Below are positions 51,017 through 59,602 of a stretch of 64,000 nucleotides of DNA, one piece after another. A program made the translations under genes and the position numbers. The stretch comes from Acidimicrobiia bacterium (GTDB lineage: Bacteria > Actinomycetota > Acidimicrobiia > IMCC26256 > JADLDD01), in assembly GCA_020846855.1 (NCBI GenBank), contig JADLDD010000039.1:34725-98724 (forward strand), written 5' to 3'. The stretch's first letter is position 1. Each line of letters starts with the position of its first letter. The notes under the pieces were generated by a model. The model was not told the origin of the DNA and searched no databases. It saw only the letters and a program-made list of their open reading frames with translations.

Positions 51017-52486
51017 GTGCGGACCCTCGGCGAGCTGGCCCTGCGGCACACCGACCTGAAGGTCGGCGACCTCGAACACCTCCAGAGCCTCGTGTCGTCG
51101 TGGCGCATCCTCGCCGACCTGTCGTTCTCCGACCTCCTCCTCATGGCCCCCCTGTCGGGCGACGACACGGAGCGCTTCGTGGTGCTGGCCCAGCTCCGGC
51201 CCACCACCGGCCAGACCCTCTACGCCACCGACCTGGTCGGCTCGGTGGTGGGGGAGGCCGAGCGCCCGCTCGTGGCCAAGGCCTGGCGCAGCGGCACCCT
51301 CGTCGTCGGCGACGCCCCGATCCTCGGGTCGGCCGAGAGGGTGCGGGTGCACTGCATCCCGGTGCGCCGGCGCGACCACGTCGTCGGGATCCTGGTGCGC
51401 GAGTCGACCACCCGTTCCACCCGCCGCCACGGAGACCTCGAGCGCATCTACCAGGAGACGTTCGATCACCTGGCTCGGATGGTCGCCGAGGGCACCTTCC
51501 CGTTCCCGTCCTACGACGTCGAGCCGCAGGAGTCGCCCCGGGTCGGCGACGGTGCCATCGTCCTCGACGCCACGGCCCGGATCCGCTTCGCCAGCCCCAA
51601 CGCCGTCAGCCACCTGCACCGGATCGGCATCCACGCCTACACCCCGGGCCTCCAGCTCGCCGAGGTCGGCTTCGCCGAGGAGGCCGTGATGACGGCGCTG
51701 AGCGTGAAGCTGCCCGTCACCGAGGAGATCGAGCGGGGTGAGACCTCGATCCTCCTCCGGGCCATCCCCCTCCTAGGGGGTGGGGAACCCACCGGTGCGC
51801 TCATCCTCCTGCGCGACGTCACCGACCTCCGCAGCCGCGACCGGATGCTCCTCTCCAAGGACGCCACCATCCGGGAGATCCACCACCGGGTGAAGAACAA
51901 CCTCCAGACCATCGCCGCGCTCCTGCGGCTCCAGCGCCGCCGCCTACGCTCCGACGAGTCGCGCCAGGCGCTCCTCGAGTCGGAGCGCCGTATCCGCTCG
52001 ATCGCCATCGTCCACGAGACGCTCGCCCGCGAGCCGGGCGGCGCGGTGCGCTTCGACGACATCGTCCGCCCGCTGCTGCGCGCGGTGGAGGAGGCCCTGA
52101 CCTCGCCCGACCGGCGGGTCCGCTTCGAGGTCAAGGGTACGGCGGGCGAGATCCCGGACGGCATCGCCACCCCTCTCGCGGTCGTCCTCAACGAGTTGGT
52201 GCAGAACGCCGTCGACCACGCGTTCCCCGAGCCGCGCGACCCGCTCGGGGGCCGGGTGGTGGTCGAGTTGAACCGGACCGACGGGACGCTCGCCCTCGAC
52301 GTCTCCGACGACGGCATCGGCCTGCCGGAGGGGTTCGTCCTCGAGGACGCCACCGGCCTGGGGCTGACCATCGTCCAGGCGCTCGTGACCGGTGAGCTGG
52401 GCGGCACCATCGAGATGTCGGGCGGCGACGGCACCCACGTCCACGTGGAGGTGCCGGTGGCCCTGCCCGAGCCGACCGCGCCCTGA
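51017..52486 (+). CDS. pdtaS: Sensor histidine kinase, PdtaS-like
   Basis: 489-residue soluble kinase. GAF-like N-terminal domain (about 1-150: LADLSFSDLLLMAPL, VRVHCIPVRRRDHVVGILVRES), PAS domain (about 175-285: ATARIRFASPNAVSHLHRIG), then HisKA_2 dimerisation helix REIHHRVKNNLQTIAALLRLQ with phospho-acceptor His at 289/290, and an HATPase (VLNELVQNAVDHAFPEP, DDGIGLPEGF, GLGLTIVQAL). This domain order is that of mycobacterial PdtaS, whose partner is an ANTAR RNA-binding regulator (PdtaR); no such partner is in this window. GTG start. Confidence 0.92.
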   Translation: MRTLGELALRHTDLKVGDLEHLQSLVSSWRILADLSFSDLLLMAPLSGDDTERFVVLAQLRPTTGQTLYATDLVGSVVGEAERPLVAKAWRSGTLVVGDAPILGSAERVRVHCIPVRRRDHVVGILVRESTTRSTRRHGDLERIYQETFDHLARMVAEGTFPFPSYDVEPQESPRVGDGAIVLDATARIRFASPNAVSHLHRIGIHAYTPGLQLAEVGFAEEAVMTALSVKLPVTEEIERGETSILLRAIPLLGGGEPTGALILLRDVTDLRSRDRMLLSKDATIREIHHRVKNNLQTIAALLRLQRRRLRSDESRQALLESERRIRSIAIVHETLAREPGGAVRFDDIVRPLLRAVEEALTSPDRRVRFEVKGTAGEIPDGIATPLAVVLNELVQNAVDHAFPEPRDPLGGRVVVELNRTDGTLALDVSDDGIGLPEGFVLEDATGLGLTIVQALVTGELGGTIEMSGGDGTHVHVEVPVALPEPTAP

Positions 52487-52511
52487 CCGGGCCGGTATCC
52501 TCGGCGCGCCT

Positions 52512-53531
52512 GTGGGGATACGAGAGGCCGACGGCCCACGCAACGGGCGCCCGGACCGCACCGGGGGCTCCCGGCGCTCCGGGCGGGGCGCCGCCCTCGC
52601 CGTCGCGGCGCTCGCCACCACGCTCCTGCTCGTAGCCGTCGGCGGGTACACCCGGGGCAGCGGCAGCGGGTACGGCTGCCGTGACCGCTGGCCGCTGTGC
52701 CACGACGGCGCCCTGGGCGGCCTCCTGCCCCGGGCCGACTTCCACATGATCGTGGAGTGGAGCCACCGCTGGCTCGCCGCGGTGGTGGGGGTGCTGGTGG
52801 TGGCCACCGCGGTCACGGCCTGGCGCCGCTACCGGGGCGTCGCCTGGGTGGTGGGGCCGGCGGTCACGGCCACCGTCCTGGTCTTCGTCCAGGCCTGGCT
52901 CGGCGCGCTGGTGGTGAAGAACGACCTGCACGCCGACCTCGTCTCGCTCCACCTCGCCAACGCCATGATCGTCACGGCGCTCCTCGCCGTGACCGCCGTC
53001 CGGATGCTCGCCGCCGACGGTCGCCTGCCGGTCGCCGCCGCCGACCGCGGCTGGACGGTCGCGCTGGCTTCGGCGGCGGTCCTGACCTTCGCGGTGCTGA
53101 TCCTGGGTTCGGTGGTGCACAACGAGTACGTGGGCGGCTGGCCGCTCGTCGGCGGCCGGCTGATCCCCGACCTCGACGGCAAGGTGGTGGCCGTGCACTT
53201 CGTGCATCGCTTCGCCGCGGGGGTCGGCCTGATCGCCGTCGGCTGGCTCGCCTACGGCGTGGTGCGCCGACGGCGACCCCGCGCCGAGGCCGCGATGGTC
53301 CACCTGGCCCTGGCGTGCTACGTCGCCAACGTCGTGTTCGGGGCCCTGCACGTGGTGACCGAGGTGCGCTCGAGCGCCATCGTCGTGGCCCACCTCGGCA
53401 TCGCCTCCACCGCCTGGACCGCTCTGGTCGCGGCGGCGCTGCTCTCCCTGAACGAGCGATCCCTGGCGGCGGAGGGGGCCGGGCCGCCCGGCGAGGCCGA
53501 GGGCCGGACCCGGGTGCCCCTTCCCACCTGA
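52512..53531 (+). CDS. ctaA: Heme A synthase, COX15/CtaA family
   Basis: 339-residue membrane protein that oxidises heme O to heme A for cytochrome oxidase. Eight spans. Conserved His: MIVEWSHRWLA, LHLANAMIVT, AVHFVHRFAAG and VVAHLGIAS, the two pseudo-symmetric His pairs. An early loop has G-C-R-D-R-W-P-L-C-H, the Cys pair of the actinobacterial/Bacillus type. GTG 52512 gives a basic N-terminal tail. Not obviously coupled to other oxidase genes here. Confidence 0.92.
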   Translation: MGIREADGPRNGRPDRTGGSRRSGRGAALAVAALATTLLLVAVGGYTRGSGSGYGCRDRWPLCHDGALGGLLPRADFHMIVEWSHRWLAAVVGVLVVATAVTAWRRYRGVAWVVGPAVTATVLVFVQAWLGALVVKNDLHADLVSLHLANAMIVTALLAVTAVRMLAADGRLPVAAADRGWTVALASAAVLTFAVLILGSVVHNEYVGGWPLVGGRLIPDLDGKVVAVHFVHRFAAGVGLIAVGWLAYGVVRRRRPRAEAAMVHLALACYVANVVFGALHVVTEVRSSAIVVAHLGIASTAWTALVAAALLSLNERSLAAEGAGPPGEAEGRTRVPLPT

Positions 53532-53604
53532 TGCAACTCCTGTTAGCCTCGCGAGGATTGCCAGGGATGGAGGTGGGTCCCTGGCCCCGGGGATAGGGGG
53601 AACC

Positions 53605-53787
53605 GTGTTCGCGCTCCAGATCAAGCTCGACCCTGAGAAGCTCAAGGAGCAGCAGGCCGCCGAGGAGGCCGCCAAGGCCGAGGCCGAGGCGGCCAAGGCA
53701 CAGGCCCAGGCCGGCGGGGCCGACGACACCGTCGACGACACCGGGGGCGGGTCCCCCGAGCCGGGCGGCGGCGACCCGGGCGAGTAG
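53605..53787 (+). CDS. Small charged alanine-rich protein
   Basis: 60 residues, GTG start with an AGGGGG ribosome site at 53595-53600. The N-terminal third is lysine-rich and helical (LDPEKLKEQQAAEEAAKAEAE, a short coiled coil), then a Gly/Asp/Glu-rich tail. No signal peptide. It lies 32 bp before the molybdenum subunit and may be the first gene of that operon, or be low-complexity coding noise. Function unknown. Confidence 0.5.
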   Translation: MFALQIKLDPEKLKEQQAAEEAAKAEAEAAKAQAQAGGADDTVDDTGGGSPEPGGGDPGE

Positions 53788-53819
53788 CCCTACCCTCCGC
53801 GCCGGCGCTGCGGTCGGCC

Positions 53820-56678
53820 ATGGGAAGCACCGATCTCTCCGAGCGCCTCCGTCGCCTCGCGCCCACCGAGGCCGCGGCCCGGGTCGAGAGCCTCCTGTCG
53901 CGCACCTACGAGTACCGCGGCTGGGAAGACGTCTACCGCGACGAGTGGACCTGGGACGACGTCGTCAAGGTCACCCACACGCGGGTCAACTGCATCTCGG
54001 CCTGCTCGCTCGACGCCTACGTCAAGGACGGCATCGTCTGGCGGGAGGAGCAGAACGCCAACTACCCGCAGGCCTTCGACGACGTCCCCGACTTCAACCC
54101 CCGCGGCTGCCCGTCGGGATGCGCGTACAGCATCCAGATGTACGACCCGACCCGGGTCCGCTACCCGCTCAAGCGGGTGGGGGAGCGCGGTGAGGGTCGT
54201 TGGGAGCGCCTCTCCTGGGACCAGGCGCTCTCGGAGATCGCCGACCGGATCATCGACACCATCGTCGAGGACGGCGCGGAGTGCATCGTCTTCGACCACG
54301 GCACCACCAACATCGACAACGGGATCGGCACCCCGGTCGAGTCGCACCTCTTCGGAGGCGCGCTGGGCGGGAGCAGCCTCGACTCGTGGGCCGGTGTCGG
54401 CGATCTTCCCGTCGGCCTGATCCAGACGTGGGGCACCTACATGAGCGAGGGGACCTCCGACGACTGGTTCCTCTCCGACTACATCCTGATCTGGATCGGC
54501 AACCCCAACTACACGCACCCCTCCGACGCCCACTTCATGTGGGAGGCCCGCTATCGCGGCGCCAAGGTGGTGTCGATCGCGCCCGACTTCAACGCGTCGA
54601 CCGTCCACGCCGACCGGTGGCTCAACGTCCGGATGGGCACCGACGCCGCGCTGGCGCTGGGCCTCGCCCACGTGATCGTGGAGGAGGGCCTCCACGACGC
54701 GCCGTTCGTGAAGGAGCAGACCGACCTCCCGTTCCTGGTGCGCGACGACGACGACCGCTTCCTGCGCCAGAGCGACGTCGATCCCGACGGTCCCGACGGC
54801 AGCGGCGAGCGCTTCTACGTCTGGGACGCCGCGACCGGGACCCTGGCGCTAGCCCCCGGCACGTGGGGCGCGCCCCTGATGACCCTGGAGCTCGACGGCC
54901 TCGACCCCGCGCTGGAGGGCGCCCACGAGGTGACCCTCGCCGACGGCTCCACGGTGACGGTCCGGCCGGTGTTCGAGCGGTTGCGGACCCGCCTGGCCGA
55001 CTACCCGCCCGAGCGGGTGGCCGAGATCACCGGCGTCCACGCCGAGAACGTGCGTACCGTCGCCCGCGAGCTCGCGGCCGCGCGCTCGGCGATGATCTAC
55101 GCCTCCTGGGGGGCGTGCAAGCACTACCACTCCGACCTGTTCCAGCGGGGCATGGCCTACCTGGTGGCCCTGACCGGCAACACGGGCGGCAAGCCCGGGT
55201 CGGGGATCAAGGTCTCCACCTGGTGGCCGATGCCCGGCTTCGTGATCATGGGCGAGGGCGGTGAGCTGCGCACCACGCCGCCCGAGGAGCTGCCCGTCGA
55301 CCGCCTCCAGATGATGCAGGCCTCGAAGATGATGTTCGAGATGTCGCCGATGCTGCGCAGCACGCCGCTGATCCCGTGGCTCTACGCCCACGACCCGGAG
55401 TGGCGCGAGGCCGCCACCCGCTACGCGGATCCGGTGCTGCCCCGCCCGGTCGCCGACTACATGGACGAGGTGATCGAGAAGGGCTGGCAGCCCATCTGGC
55501 CCCGCCCCCCGAAGAAGCCCCGCTTCTTCTACTACTCGGGCCCGAACCCGCTGCGGCGCTGGCCCAACCCGAAGACCATCCGCGACAGCCTCTGGAAGAG
55601 CATCGAGACGATCGTCGCCTGCGACTTCCGCATGTCGACCTCGGCCATGTGGTCCGACTACGTCCTGCCCGCGTGCGGCTACTACGAGAAGCCGGGGATC
55701 AAGTACACCCAGTCGTACCTGCCCTACGTGGTCGTCGGGCAGCGGGCCGTCCCCGAGCTCTACGAGAGCCGCCACGAGTGGGACATCGTCCTCGGCCTGG
55801 CCCGCGCCATCCAGGAACGGGCGACGGCCCGCGGCGTCGACGTGTTCCACGACTCCAACGGCCTGCCCCACGACCTCTCCCGCCTCCACGACGACATCAC
55901 CGGCGGCGGGTACTACGACGAGGGGCCGGGCGGCGAGGTGCGCGCCCTCGACTACATCCTCGAGAACTCGCCCGTCACCAAGGCCACCGACCTCGGCGGC
56001 GATCCGTGGAAGACGGCCGCCACCGAGGGCATGGTGAAGATCGAGTCCATCGACCCGGTGCAGCTCGCGGTGGGCCTCAACTCGGTGATGAGCGACTTCG
56101 ACCCGAGCCGCCCGATCAACCAGTTCGCCTGGTTCGTCAAGGACAAGAACCCGTGGCCGACGCTCACCGGCCGCCAGCAGTTCTACATCGATCACCCGTG
56201 GTTCCTCGACGTGGGCGAGGAGCTGGTGTGCCACAAGGAGCCCCTCGCCGCCGGCGGCGACCACCCGCTGCGCCTCACCGGTGGCCACACCCGCTGGAGC
56301 CAGCACGCCATCTTCCGGGCCAACGAGACGCTCCTGCGCCTCCAGCGGGGCGAGCCCGTCGCCTACGTCAGCGTGGTCGATGCCGCCGCCCGCGGCGTCG
56401 ACGACCACGATCGGATCCGGCTGTTCAACGACGTCGGCGAGTTCACGGTGCGGGCCAAGGTCTCACCGTCGGTCCAGCCGGGCGAGGTGATCTGCTACCA
56501 CGCGTGGGAGTCGTACCAGTTCCCGGGCGGTGCCACCCAGAACGACGTCGCCCCGAGCCCGCTCAAGCCCAACAACATGATCGGCGGCTACGGCCACCTC
56601 CAGTACCGGGTGGCGTACATGTCGATGAACCACATCCCCAAGGAGGTCGCGGTCGACTTCGAGAGGGCACCGGGATGA
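53820..56678 (+). CDS. Type II DMSO-reductase family molybdenum subunit (NarG/EbdA/SerA-like)
   Basis: 952-residue bis-MGD oxidoreductase. N-terminal [4Fe-4S] region: VTHTRVNCISACSLDAYVKDG and NPRGCPSGCAYS (Cys about 58, 62, 94, 98; the candidate His ligand is spaced H-x4-C rather than H-x3-C). Then LIWIGNPNYTHPSDAHFMWEARYRGAKVV, typical of type II alpha subunits, and CDFRMSTSAMWSDYVLPACGYYEKPG. C-terminal dinucleotide domain: LTGGHTRWSQHA and NDVAPSPLKPNNMIGGYGHLQYR. The operon gives it heme b, Fe-S and chaperone partners. No twin-Arg signal and no upstream in-frame start codon in the track, so it looks cytoplasmic. Substrate (nitrate, chlorate, selenate, DMS, hydrocarbon) undetermined. Confidence 0.9.
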   Translation: MGSTDLSERLRRLAPTEAAARVESLLSRTYEYRGWEDVYRDEWTWDDVVKVTHTRVNCISACSLDAYVKDGIVWREEQNANYPQAFDDVPDFNPRGCPSGCAYSIQMYDPTRVRYPLKRVGERGEGRWERLSWDQALSEIADRIIDTIVEDGAECIVFDHGTTNIDNGIGTPVESHLFGGALGGSSLDSWAGVGDLPVGLIQTWGTYMSEGTSDDWFLSDYILIWIGNPNYTHPSDAHFMWEARYRGAKVVSIAPDFNASTVHADRWLNVRMGTDAALALGLAHVIVEEGLHDAPFVKEQTDLPFLVRDDDDRFLRQSDVDPDGPDGSGERFYVWDAATGTLALAPGTWGAPLMTLELDGLDPALEGAHEVTLADGSTVTVRPVFERLRTRLADYPPERVAEITGVHAENVRTVARELAAARSAMIYASWGACKHYHSDLFQRGMAYLVALTGNTGGKPGSGIKVSTWWPMPGFVIMGEGGELRTTPPEELPVDRLQMMQASKMMFEMSPMLRSTPLIPWLYAHDPEWREAATRYADPVLPRPVADYMDEVIEKGWQPIWPRPPKKPRFFYYSGPNPLRRWPNPKTIRDSLWKSIETIVACDFRMSTSAMWSDYVLPACGYYEKPGIKYTQSYLPYVVVGQRAVPELYESRHEWDIVLGLARAIQERATARGVDVFHDSNGLPHDLSRLHDDITGGGYYDEGPGGEVRALDYILENSPVTKATDLGGDPWKTAATEGMVKIESIDPVQLAVGLNSVMSDFDPSRPINQFAWFVKDKNPWPTLTGRQQFYIDHPWFLDVGEELVCHKEPLAAGGDHPLRLTGGHTRWSQHAIFRANETLLRLQRGEPVAYVSVVDAAARGVDDHDRIRLFNDVGEFTVRAKVSPSVQPGEVICYHAWESYQFPGGATQNDVAPSPLKPNNMIGGYGHLQYRVAYMSMNHIPKEVAVDFERAPG

Positions 56679-57322
56679 GCCCTCCGGGCATCACGGCGCT
56701 CCTCGAGTCCGGGTCGCACGAGTGGGGCGGCGCAGCCCCCCGCGCCGTCGCACTCGTGCCCACCCCCGTCGAGAGCCAGCCCTCGGTCTACGTGCGGGTG
56801 GCGTGGGCGGGCCGTACCCGCGGCGACGTGGGCGAGGTGACGGTCCGGGCCGGCGCCCGGGCCGGCGGCGTGGTGGTGCGCCTCGACTGGGAGGTCCCGC
56901 TCCCGGCCCGGCGCATCGACGACTGGAACGCCTACGCCGACGCCTGCGCGGTGCTCTTCCCCGAGGGAGACGCCGCCGTCACCCCCATCGACACCATGGG
57001 ATCCCCGGAGCACCCGGTGCACGGGTGGTACTGGCGGGCCGGGACCGACGACGCCTTCTCCCTCACCGCCCACGGCCTCGGCACGGTCGAGCGGGCCGCC
57101 GACCACCCGGTCCGGGTCGCGGCCCGGTGGAGCGGCGGGCGCTGGACCGTCGTCTTCGCGGCCCCGGGCGTCCCGCCCGTCGGGGAGGGCCCGGGTGCCG
57201 GCGTGGCGGTGCCCGCCGGCTTCGCGGTGTGGTCCGGGGTGGCCGAGGAGCGGGCCGGCCTCAAGTCGTACTCACCGGAGTGGCAGTCGTTGGCCTTCGG
57301 CGCGCTGGAGGACGGAGCATGA
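56675..57322 (+). CDS. Heme b-binding gamma subunit (EbdC/SerC/DdhC-like)
   Basis: 215 residues, ATG 56675 inside the alpha stop (ATGA). An all-beta domain of the ethylbenzene-dehydrogenase/DdhC type: VYVRVAWAGRTRGD, VVRLDWEVPLPARRIDDWNAYADACAVLFP, HPVHGWYWRAG, AARWSGGRWTVVFAAPG. Candidate axial heme ligands are Met108 (T-M-G-S-P) and Lys197 (G-L-K-S-Y-S-P-E-W), matching the Met/Lys pair known in EbdC. Normal members carry a Sec signal; this one begins MSPPGITALLESG and has none. It passes electrons between the Fe-S subunit and an outside partner. Confidence 0.82.
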   Translation: MSPPGITALLESGSHEWGGAAPRAVALVPTPVESQPSVYVRVAWAGRTRGDVGEVTVRAGARAGGVVVRLDWEVPLPARRIDDWNAYADACAVLFPEGDAAVTPIDTMGSPEHPVHGWYWRAGTDDAFSLTAHGLGTVERAADHPVRVAARWSGGRWTVVFAAPGVPPVGEGPGAGVAVPAGFAVWSGVAEERAGLKSYSPEWQSLAFGALEDGA

Positions 57323-58353
57323 CGGCCACCGACGCCCGGCCCCAACACCAGTTCGCGATGGTCATCGACCTCAACAAGTGCCTGGGCTGCCAGGTGTGCA
57401 CGGTGTCGTGCAAGACCCAGTGGACCCGCGGTCCCGGGATGGAGGCGATGTGGTGGAACATCGTCAGCACCATCCCCGGCCGGGGCACCCCGCGCGACGC
57501 CTTCGACCTCGGCGGCGGCTACCGCGACGGCGTGCCCGTGCCCGGCGAGCTCCCCCCGAAGGGACAGTGGGGCGAGGCCTGGAACTTCGACTACGAGGCG
57601 GCCCTGTCGGGGCGGGGCCACCTCGAGCCGCTCACCGCCGACGGCTCGCCGCCCGAGTGGGGTCCCAACTGGGACGAAGACGTCGGCGGTGGCGTGTACC
57701 CCCACTCGTACTTCTTCTACCTGCCCCTCCTGTGCATGAACTGCTCCAACCCGGTGTGCCTGGAGGCCTGCCCCCGCGACGCGATCTACCGGCGCCCCGA
57801 GGACGGCGTGATCCTGATCGACGAGGAGCACTGCCACGGGTACCGGTTCTGCGCCGAGGCGTGCCCGTACAAGCGCATCTACTTCAACGAGCAACGGGTG
57901 ATCGCCCAGAAGTGCATCTCGTGCTACCCGCGGTTGGAGGAAGGCGTGGCGCCGGCCTGCGTCCGCCAGTGCCCGGGACGCATCCGGCACGTGGGCTGGA
58001 TCGACGATCCCGAGAGCCTGGTGCACAAGCTGGTCCACGTGTGGAAGGTCGCCCTACCGCTGCGCCCCGACTTCGAGGTCGAACCCAACCTCTTCTACGT
58101 CCCGCCGACGCTACCCACCGCGTTCGACGACGACGGTCGCTTCGACGAGAGCCGGTCCCGTGCGCCGGAGGAGCTGCGCCGGCTCTTCGGCCCCGGCGTC
58201 GACGACGCGCTGGCCACCATCGAAGCGGAGCGCGAGAAGGTCCGCGCCGGCGGTACCTCCGAGATCCTCGACGCCCTCATCTCACGGGACTGGAACGACC
58301 TGCTCGGCCCCTTCACCGTCGACCCCGGTCGTCTCGAGCGCCCGCCCCGCTGA
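57319..58353 (+). CDS. Four-cluster Fe-S beta subunit (NarH/EbdB/SerB-like)
   Basis: 344 residues, ATG 57319 overlapping the gamma stop. Cys groups: NKCLGCQVCTVSCKTQW, LLCMNCSNPVCLEACPRD, EEHCHGYRFCAEACPYKRIYF, and QKCISCYPRLEEGVAPACVRQCPGR, four Fe-S clusters in the type II pattern. The block RGPGMEAMWWNIVSTIPGRGTPRD is diagnostic for the NarH/ClrB/SerB/DdhB/EbdB group. Transfers electrons between the Mo subunit and the heme subunit. No signal of its own, as in all such beta subunits. Confidence 0.93.
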   Translation: MTATDARPQHQFAMVIDLNKCLGCQVCTVSCKTQWTRGPGMEAMWWNIVSTIPGRGTPRDAFDLGGGYRDGVPVPGELPPKGQWGEAWNFDYEAALSGRGHLEPLTADGSPPEWGPNWDEDVGGGVYPHSYFFYLPLLCMNCSNPVCLEACPRDAIYRRPEDGVILIDEEHCHGYRFCAEACPYKRIYFNEQRVIAQKCISCYPRLEEGVAPACVRQCPGRIRHVGWIDDPESLVHKLVHVWKVALPLRPDFEVEPNLFYVPPTLPTAFDDDGRFDESRSRAPEELRRLFGPGVDDALATIEAEREKVRAGGTSEILDALISRDWNDLLGPFTVDPGRLERPPR

Positions 58354-58358
58354 GGCCC

Positions 58359-59048
58359 GTGGCGACGGCCGGTCCCGCACCCACCCGGTCGGCCCCCGCC
58401 GCCGCGCACACCGCCGCGGCCCCGGCCCGGGCCGAGCTCTGGTGGGTGCTGGCCGACGTGCTCTCCTACCCGAGCTCCGAGCTCGCCGAGGGGTTGCGGT
58501 CCGGCGCGGTGGCCGAGCGGATCACCACCGCGGCGGCGGGCCTGCCCTACAGCCTGCCGATCGGACCCGGCCTCGCGGCCGGCGGAGCCGGCGACACCGG
58601 CGCATCCCCGGAGCCCGGGTCGCCGGAGCACGCGGCGCTGGGGACGGAGTACCTGCGGCTCTTCGAGGTCCCGGGGCCGTCGGGGCGCCCGTGCCCGCTG
58701 CGCGTCGGGTCCTACGGCGGCGACCCTCGTTCGGTGATGGAGGAGCTGCTGCGCGTGTACCGCCACTTCGGCCTCACCACGGCGGGCGCGGCCGTGGGCG
58801 ACCTCCCCGACGGCGTGGCGACGGTGGCGGAGTTCCTCGCGTTCCTGGCCACGCTGGAGGCCACCGCCCCCGGTGGGCGCGCCGGCGTGCGGGCGGCCCA
58901 GCGCGACCTCCTGGCGCGCCACCTGGTGCCGGCCGCGACCGCGATCGCGGGTCGGATCGGGCGCCTCCGTCCGTCGCCCGTCTACCGGGATGCGACCGCG
59001 CTGCTCGCCACCTACGCCGGTGCCGAGGCCGTGGCGCTGGGGGACTGA
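58359..59048 (+). CDS. TorD/NarJ-like maturation chaperone (delta)
   Basis: 229 residues, GTG 58359, 5 bp after the beta stop. Ala-rich N-terminus, then an all-helical TorD-type domain: LWWVLADVLSYPSSELAEGL, GTEYLRLFEVPGPSGRPCPLRVGSYGG (the E-Y-x-R-L-F and P-C-P-L-R-x-G-x-Y patterns of SerD/EbdD/DdhD-type chaperones), FGLTTAGAAVGDLPD, HLVPAATAIAGRI. Inserts the Mo cofactor into the alpha subunit. Last gene of the operon; a hairpin follows at 59115-59133. Confidence 0.87.
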   Translation: MATAGPAPTRSAPAAAHTAAAPARAELWWVLADVLSYPSSELAEGLRSGAVAERITTAAAGLPYSLPIGPGLAAGGAGDTGASPEPGSPEHAALGTEYLRLFEVPGPSGRPCPLRVGSYGGDPRSVMEELLRVYRHFGLTTAGAAVGDLPDGVATVAEFLAFLATLEATAPGGRAGVRAAQRDLLARHLVPAATAIAGRIGRLRPSPVYRDATALLATYAGAEAVALGD

Positions 59049-59114
59049 CCGCCCGGTGGGATCGGGTCCGGCCCGGCCGGTGGCGGCCGGTCGGTGGGTG
59101 GCTCGGGTGTCCGG

Positions 59115-59133
59115 CGCCGGGTGACGCCCGGCG
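59115..59133. terminator. Hairpin after the Mo-enzyme operon
   Basis: CGCCGGG (59115-59121) and CCCGGCG (59127-59133) form a 7-bp stem with a 5-base loop, between the convergent chaperone and WhiB genes. GC-rich, no T-tract; probable bidirectional terminator. Confidence 0.5.
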
Positions 59134-59151
59134 GCGGGGCCGGGCGGGGGC

Positions 59152-59442
59152 TCAGGACGCGGCCCGTTCCTTGTCGGCCCAGTCCTTGCGCAGGACCCGC
59201 CGCTCCTCCTCGGTGGTGCCGCCCCAGATGCCGGCCTCCTGGTTGGTGGCCAGGGCGAACTCGAGGCACTCGGCCGACACCTCGCACACCGCGCAGATCT
59301 CCTTGGCGGCCTCGATCTGGTCGACGGCCAGCCCGGTGGCGCCGATCGGGAAGAACAGATCGGGGTTGGAGTCCCGGCACAACGAGCGCGACCGCCAGGC
59401 CTGCGCGTCCCAGTCGTGTGTACGTACCCAGGTCAGCGTCAC
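59152..59442 (-). CDS. WhiB family Fe-S transcriptional regulator
   Basis: 96 residues from GTG 59442, which has GGAGG four bases upstream; the track's longer N-terminus is rejected. Four cluster Cys: S-L-C-R-D, C-A-V-C-E-V-S-A-E-C, then the turn G-I-W-G-G-T-T-E-E-E-R and a basic tail (RRVLRKDWADKERAAS). Features are closest to WhiB1/WhiB2-type proteins (DLFFPIGATG). It binds a [4Fe-4S] cluster, partners with the primary sigma factor and responds to NO or O2. In mycobacteria whiB genes also neighbour PdtaS or BagAB homologues. Confidence 0.95.
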   Translation of the reverse strand: MTLTWVRTHDWDAQAWRSRSLCRDSNPDLFFPIGATGLAVDQIEAAKEICAVCEVSAECLEFALATNQEAGIWGGTTEEERRVLRKDWADKERAAS

Positions 59443-59602
59443 GGGGCCTCCGATATCGTGCGGGCGAACGCGCCGGGTCGGCGAGTGCTTGTGAGCACGT
59501 TCACGAGCGTCTCCGGGGGTCACCCTCGGAGCAGGGCCTCACGATACGGGCCGGTGGAACACGTTTCAAGGGGGTTGTCCTGGTGAGTGCTTCGCGAAGG
59601 GC

